This document shows, one piece after another, positions 50,175-58,338 of a stretch of DNA of 64,000 nucleotides. The position numbers and the translations under genes are program-made. The notes below the pieces were generated by a model. It made no database searches and was not told where the DNA came from. It saw only the letters and a program-made list of their open reading frames with translations. The stretch is from NCBI GenBank assembly GCA_964537035.1, contig CAZIAK010000008.1, forward strand, positions 1 to 64,000, given 5' to 3'. The stretch comes from CAZIAK01 sp964537035. GTDB taxonomy: Bacteria > Planctomycetota > B15-G4. Every line of letters begins with the position of its first letter. The stretch's first letter is position 1.

Positions 50175-51841
50175 GTTCTTCGCCCGACGGTCGCTCGCTC
50201 GTTCGCCATCTCCTGCTGGCCTTCTCCCTGCTCTGCTCCGTGGGCTGCGGAGAAGAGCCGCCGGGACACGTCGCTCAAGACGACGGCGCCTCCGCCACGG
50301 CCACTCCACCTGCGGCCCCGTTGTCCGAAGGCCCTCGCAACCTGATCTTCGTGGTCATCGACACGTTGCGGCCGGACTACCTGGGCTCCTATGGCGGCTC
50401 GGTGGCCACGCCCTTCCTGGATGAGCTGGCGGCATCAGGGGTGCGCTTCGAGCGGAACTACTCCCACGCGCCCATGACCGGGCCCAGCCACGCCTCCATG
50501 TTCACGGCAGGGCTGCCGTCCGATCACGGCTGCCTGGTCAACTCCCAGTCGCTCGACCCAGAGAACCAGACCCTGGCCGAGATCATGTCAGAGGCTGGAT
50601 ACGCCACCGCAGGCTTTATCAGCCTGGGCGTCCTGCGCAGCGCGTTTGGCTTCAATCAGGGCTTCGACGTTTACTCCGAGAGGTTCCAGGCAGGCTGGTG
50701 GCAATCGGCGGACGAGGTCAACCAGAGGCTGTTGAGCTGGCTCCCCAGGGTTTCAGCCACCCAGCCGACCTTTCTGTTCCTGCACTACTCAGACCCGCAC
50801 ACGCCCTACGCGCCGCCGAATGAGACCTATCCTCCGATCGAGCTGAGACAGGGCGACGACGTCGCGGCCACTCTGGCCACCAACTCGCGCCTGGCGAAGA
50901 TCAGCATGACCTTGCAGCCCGGCGCGAACGACTTCAACCTGGCCGCCCCCGGCACAACCGACCGCACGTCTCTCGGTTGGGGCCGCATCCAGGTGCACAA
51001 CAGCGAGGTCGCCATCGCCTTCGACAACGGCGACGGGCAGGGCTTTCGTCCGCGGCCTGCGGGAGTCCCCGGCATCCCCGGCCTACCCAAGACCCTGCGC
51101 CTGACCAATCTCACACAAGAGCCACTCACAGTCGAAGCCTCGGTGGCCGTGCGCATGAATCTCCGGCCGGACGAATGGCCGGTCTGGTACGCCAAAGAGG
51201 TCGCCTACGTGGACAGCCAGCTCGCCCTGGCCGCCGACGCGTTGCGAGATGCTGGCCTGTGGGATGACTCGGTGATCGTGTTCACCTCGGACCACGGCGA
51301 GGGCCTGGGCCAGCACGACCACATGCAGCATGTCGAGCAGCTCTACGACGCGTTGCTACGGGTGCCCCTGGTCATTGTGGCCCCGGGACGCCTCGACGCC
51401 GGACAGGTGATCGAGACGCCCGTGAGGCACCTGGACATCGTCCCCACCGTGCTCGACCTGCTCGACATCCCCTCGTCGGTGAATCGCAGAGGCACCAGCC
51501 TGCTGCCCCTCATCGATGGCAGCGCCTCACCGCGGCGGCCCCCCGTGGTCTCCGAGACCCACCGGCCCGAAGCCCGCTTCGACCAGCGCTCTGTGGTCTA
51601 CGAGGGCTACAAGTACATCGTCAACGACATGACCGGCGCCGAGCTGCTCTATGACCTGAACGCCGACCCCGGCGAGCTCATCGACCTGGCCGGCAGCGAG
51701 CCCGAGCTGCTACAGAATCTGCGAGCAGCCCTCGACGCCGAGTTCCTCCGTTCGTACGGCCCGGGCATCACCCAGGTCGGCTGGGACGACCTCTCCGACG
51801 AAGACAGAGCCCAGCTCGAAGCCCTGGGCTACACCCGCTGA
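50171..51841 (+). CDS. Sulfatase-fold lipoprotein (alkaline phosphatase superfamily)
   Basis: Starting at CTG 50171, which overlaps the upstream stop as CTGA, gives a full lipoprotein signal (LVRHLLLAFSLLCSVGC, lipid Cys26). The first usual start, GTG 50240, would lose the signal, so I prefer 50171. The catalytic core has VVIDTLRPDYLGSYGG (metal ligand), TGPSHASMFTAG and FTSDHGEGLGQHDH. The nucleophile position holds Thr103 rather than Cys/Ser, which suggests a phosphatase- or transferase-like reaction rather than a formylglycine sulfatase. An inserted beta region lies at about 210-320. Substrate unknown. Confidence 0.82.
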   Translation: MSSSPDGRSLVRHLLLAFSLLCSVGCGEEPPGHVAQDDGASATATPPAAPLSEGPRNLIFVVIDTLRPDYLGSYGGSVATPFLDELAASGVRFERNYSHAPMTGPSHASMFTAGLPSDHGCLVNSQSLDPENQTLAEIMSEAGYATAGFISLGVLRSAFGFNQGFDVYSERFQAGWWQSADEVNQRLLSWLPRVSATQPTFLFLHYSDPHTPYAPPNETYPPIELRQGDDVAATLATNSRLAKISMTLQPGANDFNLAAPGTTDRTSLGWGRIQVHNSEVAIAFDNGDGQGFRPRPAGVPGIPGLPKTLRLTNLTQEPLTVEASVAVRMNLRPDEWPVWYAKEVAYVDSQLALAADALRDAGLWDDSVIVFTSDHGEGLGQHDHMQHVEQLYDALLRVPLVIVAPGRLDAGQVIETPVRHLDIVPTVLDLLDIPSSVNRRGTSLLPLIDGSASPRRPPVVSETHRPEARFDQRSVVYEGYKYIVNDMTGAELLYDLNADPGELIDLAGSEPELLQNLRAALDAEFLRSYGPGITQVGWDDLSDEDRAQLEALGYTR

Positions 51842-51887
51842 GGGGGCGCCTACGTGCCATGTCTTGCCTCGACGCTAGCAGCCTGGA

Positions 51888-52046
51888 CAAGATCAGGAGC
51901 TGCTGGCGAAGCGCCGCCAGGTCTACGAAGCCGCACGCCAACGCCACCCCGAGCGCTGGTCGAGGGACACCAGGAACTGGGCCCCCATCGAGACCGTCGT
52001 GCTCAACCCGGAGAAGCTGAGCACCAACATGGCGAAGACCGGATGA
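51888..52046 (+). pseudogene. C-terminal fragment of an integrase-core transposase
   Basis: About 52 codons read DQELLAKRRQVYEAARQRHP, then ERWSRDTRNWAPIE and VVLNPEK before a TGA. The HPERW, RNW and LNPE pattern is the usual C-terminus of IS3/IS481-type DDE transposases. Nothing upstream encodes the catalytic domain, and no terminal repeats are seen. It is a dead remnant lying just after the sulfatase-like gene, at the edge of a stretch with lower GC. Confidence 0.6.
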
Positions 52047-52128
52047 ACTACTGCGAGGCGACAACTCTCTTGACACTCACCGACACGGGGCCGAGTTTGA
52101 AGACAGGGCGAGCTTCGAAGGGCTCCGG

Positions 52129-53802
52129 TTACTTCGCTTGCAGCGTGACTGGAAAATGTTTGATATCCCGGGTCCAACGATTGACGGGGAGGCCATCTTC
52201 CAATCGCTGCACGAGCGTCACGCTGTGAGGCGCGCCGTTCAAAGTCACAAAGCGGAAGGTGCCGCTCCTGTCGCTCTCAACCCTGGCCCAGAGAGATCCA
52301 CTGGAACTCATGACGTCGAGTTGTGCGGGCATGCCATCAGAAGTGACGAGTTGCCCAGTAATGGGTAGTACCTCGGTCTCAATGCGCACCGTTCCGAGAT
52401 CGACATCCCCTGCGCCAAGGTCGACAGGCTCCTTCCAGAGCGTTTGAAAGCCCAGCCGTACGGTCAACTGTAAGCCACTCACGCTTGGGCCCCCGACCTC
52501 GAAGTCTCCATTCGCGGACACCTGGCTGCTCGAGACCAACTTGCTCGGGTTGCCATAACTAATTGAGTCGTCAATCCCGCCGGGAACCAGGCTCGCCACG
52601 TCGGGCAGAGTGAGTTCCAAAAGGGCTCCGCTAATCGGCCGCTCCCACCTGTCGACGAAGCTGCCGGTGACTCGCCCGGAACCGCTCAGCGAGAGAGTGC
52701 CCAAGTCGATGCTGCCCTTTGTGCTGGCTGCGGAGCGGACAGCAATACCATCTCCAGGCGCATCGCAAATTACAAGATGCGCTACATCTAGCCGCAAGCC
52801 TGGCAGGTCAAAAGCCCCCTCCGAGTCTGTAATGCTCTCAGACTCGTCACTCAGCAAGATTCGGGACGACGAGTCGGCGACACCGAAGGCTCGGGCGCGG
52901 CCACTGCTGACAGGCTTCCCTTCGGAGTTGACTAGGATCCCCCGAATGCTCATCGCGGGCGTGAGTTCGACTTCGAGATAGGCTGCCGTACCTTCATGCC
53001 ACTTGAATTCATCAGACATCCCGACCACGCACCAACGGGCGTCGTCCTCCACGATGAGCGTGACGCCTTCTTGGCCGTAGCCCCCAGCGTCGAAGGAAAG
53101 GACGGCGAGAGGACTGACCGGCCAGTCATGAAAATCGAATCGACCCAGTTGGTCGCTGGTGACAGCTGTTCCACCGATGGCGTTGGATATGATGCTGCTA
53201 ACACGCGCCCCGGCGATCGGCTGGCCGTCGGGGTCTCTCACAACACCTGAGACACTGGCGAGTCTCTCGACTTCGATGCGAATTCGCTCTAACTCAACGC
53301 CCCCGTTGTGTTGAAGTGTACTCTGACCGAACTCGTGTGCATCCGTCCAGACCGCCACGGCCAACGTGCCGAGCAAGGATGTCACTCTACAGAGCCCGGC
53401 GTTGTCCGTCCGTCCTGCCTCTTCGCTGAGAACCTTACGGGTGAGGGAGTCCCGCGACGTAACTTTCACATAGGCGCCGACGACTGGGTTCCCCCCCGCT
53501 TGATAGACAGCCTCGACAAGCAAGGGAGCCTCCGGAAGAACAGGCTGTACGGGTTCGGGTTGGGTGACTGAATGCTCGACATCGGTGCTGCGATCACCGA
53601 CTGGCGTCAGGGGAAGTGGTTCTGGAGTCGCCAGCTCTCCGAAGACTATCCTGCCATGAGGATCGGCAGCGGGTCCCGCCCAATGGCCGTCAGCGGCTAG
53701 ATCCGCAGCTCCCGAACTCGTTGGTTCGTCTCGGGTAAGAAGCACCGCTGCAAAGACCGCAGCAAGGAACAACACTCCCAAGAGGATGGTTAGGCGTACC
53801 AT
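52129..53802 (-). CDS. Membrane-anchored carboxypeptidase-regulatory-like repeat protein
   Basis: The 557 residues begin with one hydrophobic anchor or signal (LTILLGVLFLAAVFAAVLLT). A linker is followed by four or so beta-sandwich repeats of the carboxypeptidase-regulatory kind, seen as SGVVRDPDGQPIAGARVS, RGILVNSEGKPVSSGRARA, TGSFVDRWERPISGALLEL and TGQLVTSDGMPAQLDV, each followed by a DxxGxFxF strand. Such proteins are structural or carbohydrate-related surface proteins; no enzyme domain is present. The base composition is less GC-rich than in most of the window, and the gene lies beside a transposase remnant, so recent arrival is possible. Confidence 0.75.
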   Translation of the reverse strand: MVRLTILLGVLFLAAVFAAVLLTRDEPTSSGAADLAADGHWAGPAADPHGRIVFGELATPEPLPLTPVGDRSTDVEHSVTQPEPVQPVLPEAPLLVEAVYQAGGNPVVGAYVKVTSRDSLTRKVLSEEAGRTDNAGLCRVTSLLGTLAVAVWTDAHEFGQSTLQHNGGVELERIRIEVERLASVSGVVRDPDGQPIAGARVSSIISNAIGGTAVTSDQLGRFDFHDWPVSPLAVLSFDAGGYGQEGVTLIVEDDARWCVVGMSDEFKWHEGTAAYLEVELTPAMSIRGILVNSEGKPVSSGRARAFGVADSSSRILLSDESESITDSEGAFDLPGLRLDVAHLVICDAPGDGIAVRSAASTKGSIDLGTLSLSGSGRVTGSFVDRWERPISGALLELTLPDVASLVPGGIDDSISYGNPSKLVSSSQVSANGDFEVGGPSVSGLQLTVRLGFQTLWKEPVDLGAGDVDLGTVRIETEVLPITGQLVTSDGMPAQLDVMSSSGSLWARVESDRSGTFRFVTLNGAPHSVTLVQRLEDGLPVNRWTRDIKHFPVTLQAK

Positions 53803-53903
53803 GGGTATCCAGGCGGAAAGGGGACATGGTGAGCTAGAGCCCGGCCCGCACGTTTCCAGCGCGCGGACCGGGCTGCGAAGGAAGGAAGAGGGGGGCCAGT
53901 GGA

Positions 53904-54140
53904 CTACGGAATGTAGACCAAAGTACCGCCCGTCGTCTCGACACTTTCATCAGCGGTGGGCCGGTAATACTGGCCCTCTCCGATCGTAACTGTCCGTGCC
54001 ACCCCATTAGGGCCAGTTACCGTCATAGTACATTCATTTGCAACTCCCTCCCCAACTGTGCACTGGAACGCATCTGCGAAGGCAGGGGCACTCAGAAACA
54101 GAGTGCCCAGCAGCGTAAGCGCAATCAATGTTACTTTCAT
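53904..54140 (-). CDS. Small secreted protein of unknown function
   Basis: ATG at 54140, preceded by a GGAGAAG box, encodes 78 residues: a strong signal peptide (MKVTLIALTLLGTLFLSAPA, FADA) and a mature part of about 55 residues with two cysteines (FQCTVGEGVANECTMTV) that could form a disulfide, ending in GGTLVYIP. No family is recognised. It is on the same strand as the carboxypeptidase-regulatory-like gene 100 bases downstream and may share its transcript. Base composition matches that low-GC patch. Confidence 0.6.
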   Translation of the reverse strand: MKVTLIALTLLGTLFLSAPAFADAFQCTVGEGVANECTMTVTGPNGVARTVTIGEGQYYRPTADESVETTGGTLVYIP

Positions 54141-54280
54141 CAGTCTTCTCCGAATCGGTGGTAATGAGGCATGCTTCCTATTTGGAGTCGTCAATCCAAA
54201 ACTTCCTCAGCTCTCGGACTCCTCTGTGGAGCAGAGCGGCAAAGGGGCTCCAGATGAACACGGTATCTCCAGTTCGTTTC

Positions 54281-54325
54281 GTAAGCGTCCGGTGCGCCAG
54301 CTTCGCTGGCGCCCCGGACGCTTAC
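54281..54325. repeat. Very stable long hairpin
   Basis: GTAAGCGTCCGG (54281-54292) and GCGCCAGC pair with GCTGGCGC and CCGGACGCTTAC (54314-54325) around a three-base loop, giving about 20 base pairs with one mismatch. No T tract follows on either strand. It lies in the gap 54141-54467, which holds no gene and is made largely of hairpins. Confidence 0.75.
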
Positions 54326-54354
54326 AGTAGTGCCACCAGCCCCGGAACCTGAGC

Positions 54355-54396
54355 ACAGGCCGGAACAACGGCACTAAAGCCGCACCTCCGGCCTGT
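54355..54396. repeat. Second hairpin in the same gap
   Basis: ACAGGCCGGA (54355-54364) pairs exactly with TCCGGCCTGT (54387-54396) around a 22-base loop. It is 30 bases from the larger hairpin at 54281. A terminator function for the minus-strand glycosyltransferase transcript is possible, but no T tract is present. Confidence 0.5.
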
Positions 54397-54438
54397 TCTG
54401 GATTGTGCCGTGGGGGCGCCGTTGGGACTTCGCGGCAA

Positions 54439-54472
54439 GGTAGAGCGCGCGGTCAGTGCGCTCCGCCCTACC
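54439..54472 (-). terminator. Hairpin overlapping the stop of the glycosyltransferase gene
   Basis: On the plus strand GGTAG-AGCGC (54439-54448) pairs with GCGCT and CTACC (54458-54472), with a small bulge. The stop codon of the minus-strand gene (54468-54470) lies in the stem, so the hairpin begins as translation ends. It may terminate or protect the transcript. Confidence 0.4.
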
Positions 54473-56165
54473 GCGGGCCATGAATGCAACGCACCGCAAG
54501 GGGCCCGAACGCCCACAGGCCAAGGCCCTCGCCAGCGGTCGGTTGGGGTGGCTGCCAATCCTCTGCCGCGTTCCACTGCCGGGAGGCCCTGGCAGCGTTC
54601 CAGCCCCGTGAGCCCGCCCACTGCAGCACGTGGTGGATGTGGCCGTTGTCCCACATCAGCTTGCCCTTCGACCCGGGCAGGTAGTGATTGACCAGGCTGA
54701 CCCGGCGGTAGTCCCCGTCCTCTTGAAGCTGCTTGAGCAGTGGTTTGAGGTCTGCCTGTCGCGCGGCCGTCACTGCCACCTTCTCGATGCCCACATCGCG
54801 CATGGTCAACAGAAAGGGGATCGCGTAGCCCCGCATGTCCGTGCTGAAGACCACCAGGTGCGTCGCAGAATCATCCTGGCTGATCACTGCGGCCGCCGCC
54901 TCGATCTCGTTCTCCATGGCCCCGCGCCCCCACGTCCCCAGCACCGACGCCGAGCCCAGCAGGAGCACCCAGGCAGAGAGCCCGGCGATTCTCAGGGGGC
55001 GCACCGTCACACAGCTCCAGGCCCGCACGACCGCGAGGATCCACAGCATCATGAAGCCGAAGCAGAGCTTGGTGATGAAAACGGTGTGACTGTGCAGCAC
55101 GAGATCGGTCGCGGCGAGCATCAGTGGCATCAGCGGCGCGGAGAGCCAGAACAGCCGCGCCCGACCGTCTGTCTCTCGCCACCGCGCACCCGCGAACGAC
55201 CAGATCAGGAGCGGCAAGGACAGCAGAGCCAGCACTGCGGCAGCCCAGACCATGACCTCCCCGCCCGTCGTCTCGATGGAATCCGCCAGGGCAAAGTCGG
55301 TCAGGGTCGCCAGGGCCTTCGAGGCGAGGTTGCGCGGAGCGACCATGCCTTCGAAGTAGTTCATCCCCCGAGTGGACGCCCGAACGTGCCGCCACAGGTA
55401 CGGCACCCAGGGCAGGAACCCCACGGCCAGCACAAGCACACAGCGGCCCAGGGAGAGCAGGGCCGCACGACGCCGGCCTGCGCCGAGCCGCCAGGACCAG
55501 AGCCCCAGCAGGCCAACCTGCCAGGCCAGCACGAACACATAGTGGTAGACGGTGTAGAGGCCCAGCAGGGAGCAGCCTGCGAACAGCAACCACCAGCGAC
55601 TCCGCCGCTTCTCGGACATCAGCTCCAACACTGCCAGGGTCGACCAGACGCTGAAGACCAGGGGCAACTGATAGGGGCGTGCCAGGTTGGTGATGCTGAT
55701 CACCCAGGGTGAGAGCGCGAAGAGTGCGGCAGCCCACAACCCCGCTGCCTCACCAAGAACCACTCGTCGAGCGATCGCTGCCAGGCCGAGGACCGCCAGC
55801 GCGGTCAGGAACACAGCGGGCAGGCGCCAGACCAGCTGCCCGCTGCCTACAAGCCGCCCCCAGAGATGGGCGGCCAGATAGTAGAGGGGCGGATTCAACG
55901 TGCGGAAGTCCACGGACAATGCGTCCACCGTGTCCCGCGCCGTGTAGCCGGACTGCCCCTCGAGGCGCAGCGTCAGCTCAGACATGGGCACGGGCGGGCT
56001 GGGCCAATCCTCGATGTACTCACCTACTGCCATCTCGTGGAAAGCGATATCGAAGGTCGTGCCCTCGTCGTGGCGGTGCTCCCAGTTCGCCGCCCGCGCC
56101 AATGAGAGGACAAGCGACGCCAGGACGCATGCCCAGAGCAGGCCAGACCTCGTCGACGGTTTCAT
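54468..56165 (-). CDS. GT-C family glycosyltransferase (ArnT/PMT-like, family 39 type)
   Basis: ATG at 56165 gives 565 residues with about ten to twelve membrane helices. The first outer loop has an acidic pattern (ANWEHRHDEGTTFDIAFHEM), matching the catalytic Asp/Glu loop of polyprenyl-sugar-dependent GT-C enzymes, and DFRTLNPPLYYLAAHLWG is the typical second loop. A soluble C-terminal part (about 455-565) follows. Such enzymes move sugars from lipid carriers to proteins or lipids outside the inner membrane. The acceptor is unknown. The frame upstream to 56273 does not look coding. Confidence 0.82.
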   Translation of the reverse strand: MKPSTRSGLLWACVLASLVLSLARAANWEHRHDEGTTFDIAFHEMAVGEYIEDWPSPPVPMSELTLRLEGQSGYTARDTVDALSVDFRTLNPPLYYLAAHLWGRLVGSGQLVWRLPAVFLTALAVLGLAAIARRVVLGEAAGLWAAALFALSPWVISITNLARPYQLPLVFSVWSTLAVLELMSEKRRSRWWLLFAGCSLLGLYTVYHYVFVLAWQVGLLGLWSWRLGAGRRRAALLSLGRCVLVLAVGFLPWVPYLWRHVRASTRGMNYFEGMVAPRNLASKALATLTDFALADSIETTGGEVMVWAAAVLALLSLPLLIWSFAGARWRETDGRARLFWLSAPLMPLMLAATDLVLHSHTVFITKLCFGFMMLWILAVVRAWSCVTVRPLRIAGLSAWVLLLGSASVLGTWGRGAMENEIEAAAAVISQDDSATHLVVFSTDMRGYAIPFLLTMRDVGIEKVAVTAARQADLKPLLKQLQEDGDYRRVSLVNHYLPGSKGKLMWDNGHIHHVLQWAGSRGWNAARASRQWNAAEDWQPPQPTAGEGLGLWAFGPLAVRCIHGPR

Positions 56166-56309
56166 CCCAGACTCCAAGGACAGCTCCTGCGGGGCACGCT
56201 TGGGCAGATCATACGCTGGAGGGGTACACTCCCACGATCCGGGTCCGGGGCACCCTTCGCCTTGGCCTACCACCGCACCTCTGGCCTACCAACGAACATC
56301 GGAGCGCTC

Positions 56310-57404
56310 GTGTCCACCTCAGCCGCCGACCTCGGCCCCATCATGGGCGACCTTGAGCTGGAGCACATCCCTGTGCTGGAGCGGCCCGACACCCTGGGCG
56401 CCCCGGTTGGCGAGATCGCCGCAGCGGCCCCGGATGGCCAGGTCTTGCTGCAGTTCCCCGGGGCAGCCACCGACCTCGACCTGGCCGCCCTCCGCGACCG
56501 CCTCTGGCCAGCCTGGCACGTCTCGGCCGTCTATCGCGTCGATAGCCAGGGCCAGATCTCCCGCCAGGCCGTTTCCGGCGCCACACCCATCCCCGGCCAG
56601 CTCCCCGGCGGTGCCGCCGTGTTCCTCTACGTGCGCGACCGCGAACGGGCCCTGGGGCGGGACAGCACCCGAGCCAAGTTCGACCTCAACGCCGAGGGCT
56701 GGAACGGCCAGCCAGGCACCCCGTCCTACGCCCACTACCGCTGGATGCGGCGGCTGCTCGCCGACGTCGCCGGTCCCGTGAAGGGCCTGCGCACCCTCGA
56801 TGCTGGTTGCGGCGCGGGCTGGGTGGGCATCGAGGCGGCCCTGGCCGGTGCCATGGCGTCGGCCTTTGACCCCAGCCCGGCGATGGTCGAGATCGCCTCC
56901 AAGAACGCCGTCGAGTGCGGCGTCGACCTGGACGCCCGGGTGGGCTTCGTCGAGGAGGTGCCCTTCGAGCACTCCTTCGAGCTGGTGCTCAACTCGGGGG
57001 TGATCAGCTTCGCCCCGGACGCCGACGTCTATCTGGGCACCCTCGACCAGCTGGTCGAGCCCGGCGGCTTGCTGGTCATCGGCGACCTCAACCCCTGCTC
57101 TGGTGGTTTCGCCCGGCGACGCAAGCGGCCCATCCTGCCCGCCCGCGAGCTCAACGGTCTGCGCCGAGACGTGGTCGAGCAGCACCTGATCGATCGGGGC
57201 TACACCATCGATGGCCGCTGGTACTACCAGCTGACCTTCCCGATCCCCGAGCTCATGGCCCTCTCGGCTCAGCGGCTCTCGGGCTTCGGCACGCCCCTGG
57301 CCCTGGCCTTCAACAAGCTCGCCACGGCGACTGACCACGCCCTGGGCTCACCCTTCAAGGGCCGCTTCGACAGCTGGATCCTGCGCGCCCGCAAGCCTGG
57401 CTAG
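56310..57404 (+). CDS. Class I SAM-dependent methyltransferase
   Basis: GTG at 56310 has GGAG five bases upstream and is preferred (TTG 56262 and ATG 56343 are alternatives). The 364-residue product has an N-terminal accessory domain of about 130 residues and then a Rossmann-fold methyltransferase: motif I LRTLDAGCGAGWVGIEAAL, motif II AMASAFDPSPAMVEIASKN, motif IV-like LVLNSGVISF and a post-motif GGLLVIGDLNP. Substrate unknown. It is divergent from the GT-C gene. Its TAG stop is formed by the first bases of a foldback repeat that starts at 57401. Confidence 0.83.
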   Translation: MSTSAADLGPIMGDLELEHIPVLERPDTLGAPVGEIAAAAPDGQVLLQFPGAATDLDLAALRDRLWPAWHVSAVYRVDSQGQISRQAVSGATPIPGQLPGGAAVFLYVRDRERALGRDSTRAKFDLNAEGWNGQPGTPSYAHYRWMRRLLADVAGPVKGLRTLDAGCGAGWVGIEAALAGAMASAFDPSPAMVEIASKNAVECGVDLDARVGFVEEVPFEHSFELVLNSGVISFAPDADVYLGTLDQLVEPGGLLVIGDLNPCSGGFARRRKRPILPARELNGLRRDVVEQHLIDRGYTIDGRWYYQLTFPIPELMALSAQRLSGFGTPLALAFNKLATATDHALGSPFKGRFDSWILRARKPG

Positions 57405-57583
57405 TCCGACCTATTCACGGACTCCTGCTGCGAACGCGTTTGCGCCTTCGTGGACTGCGTTGGAGTCCACGATGCCATCCTCAACGGGGTGGCACCCCGC
57501 CTCCGGTGCCATCGCGCCCTCCGCCTTGCCACGAAGGCGCAACCACGCTCTCGCGACGAACTCCGCGAATAGGTCGGACTAGC
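57401..57583. repeat. Foldback (MITE-like) element whose end forms a gene's stop codon
   Basis: The ends CTAGTCCGACCTATTC (57401-57416) and GAATAGGTCGGACTAG (57568-57583) are perfect 16-base inverted repeats, and similarity continues inward to about 60 bases per arm (both contain TGCGCCTTCGTGG on the matching strand). No transposase is inside. The TAG in CTAG is the stop codon of the methyltransferase gene. It differs in sequence from the element family at 24.3, 43.1 and 57.8 kb. The gap 57405-57903 holds no gene, only this element and copy C. Confidence 0.8.
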
Positions 57584-57730
57584 AGACTGTGCGTAGAGTG
57601 CCCCGCGCCCCAGGTCAGCAGCCTCGCAACACTCAATGTGGCCCGCCGACCCAGGCCAGCCCACACACTCAAACCAGCCCGGCGACCCAGCCCGCTCCAT
57701 CGATCTCTGGCCTGCCAGAGACAACCACAG

Positions 57731-57900
57731 CGAAGGCCCCAGCCCCCCGTCTCTCCACCGGCGAGGGCTGCCCTGTTTCTCGCCAAGGGGGGTCTGGAGC
57801 GAGTTCACGAGGCGAAGCCGAGTTGTCTGGGCGCCACGGCCCCCTTGGCGAGAAACAGGGCAGCCCGGAAGACGTCAGAGACGGAGCTCTGGAGCACAGA
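57731..57900. repeat. Dispersed palindromic element, copy C
   Basis: The arms 57765-57791 and 57840-57866 (with CCCTGTTTCTCGCCAAGGGG on the left) pair perfectly over about 27 bases. Where copies A and B read GTCGTCC, copy C reads GGCTGCC, and its right arm changes to match, so pairing is kept. The loop keeps a nested GAGGC-GAA-GCC hairpin. It lies between the methyltransferase gene and the convergent ACT-domain gene, ending next to the latter's stop codon. Confidence 0.8.
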
Positions 57901-57903
57901 GCC

Positions 57904-58338
57904 TCACTCCAGGCTGTCCTGCCCCAGCAGCTCCATGTCGTGCTCCCGCAGCACCCGCGCTGCGGCTACGGGGTCCTCGACGTGCAGGGCCAGGATCGGC
58001 TCCCCCGTCCCCCGGGCCAGCAACGAGTAGACGTAATGCACGTTGAGCTCGGCCATGAGCAGGGCCGAGAGCACCCGCCGCACCCCATCTCGCTTGGGCA
58101 GGGCCACGGCCAGCAGGTCGGTCTCCAGGACCGAGTAGCCCTGGTCTTTCAGCAGCTCGGTGGCCAGGCTGGGGCGATCGACGATCAGGCGCACCACCGA
58201 GTGATCGGCGGCCTCCAGGATCGAAATGGCCCGAATGGTCAGTCCCAGGGTCTCCAGGGCCCGATTGACGCCCAGCAGGGCGCCCACTCGGTTGGGCAGA
58301 AACACGGACAGCTGCTTGATGTCGGGGGTGTCAGTCAT
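57904..58338 (-). CDS. Tandem ACT-domain protein
   Basis: The 144-residue soluble protein contains two ACT folds: residues 8-70 (LSVFLPNRVGALLGVNRALE, IRAISILEAADHSVVRLIVD) and 75-140 (VAVALPKRDGVRRVLSALLM, VHYVYSLLARGTGEPILALH). ACT domains bind amino acids and control metabolic enzymes in trans. Stand-alone tandem ACT proteins of this size are common, and a branched-chain or other amino acid ligand is possible. It is isolated, flanked by a palindromic element downstream. Confidence 0.85.
   Translation of the reverse strand: MTDTPDIKQLSVFLPNRVGALLGVNRALETLGLTIRAISILEAADHSVVRLIVDRPSLATELLKDQGYSVLETDLLAVALPKRDGVRRVLSALLMAELNVHYVYSLLARGTGEPILALHVEDPVAAARVLREHDMELLGQDSLE

Noticed and set aside
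54281..54325. Classical intrinsic terminator at the long hairpin
   Set aside because: No T tract follows on either strand, so I list it only as a hairpin.
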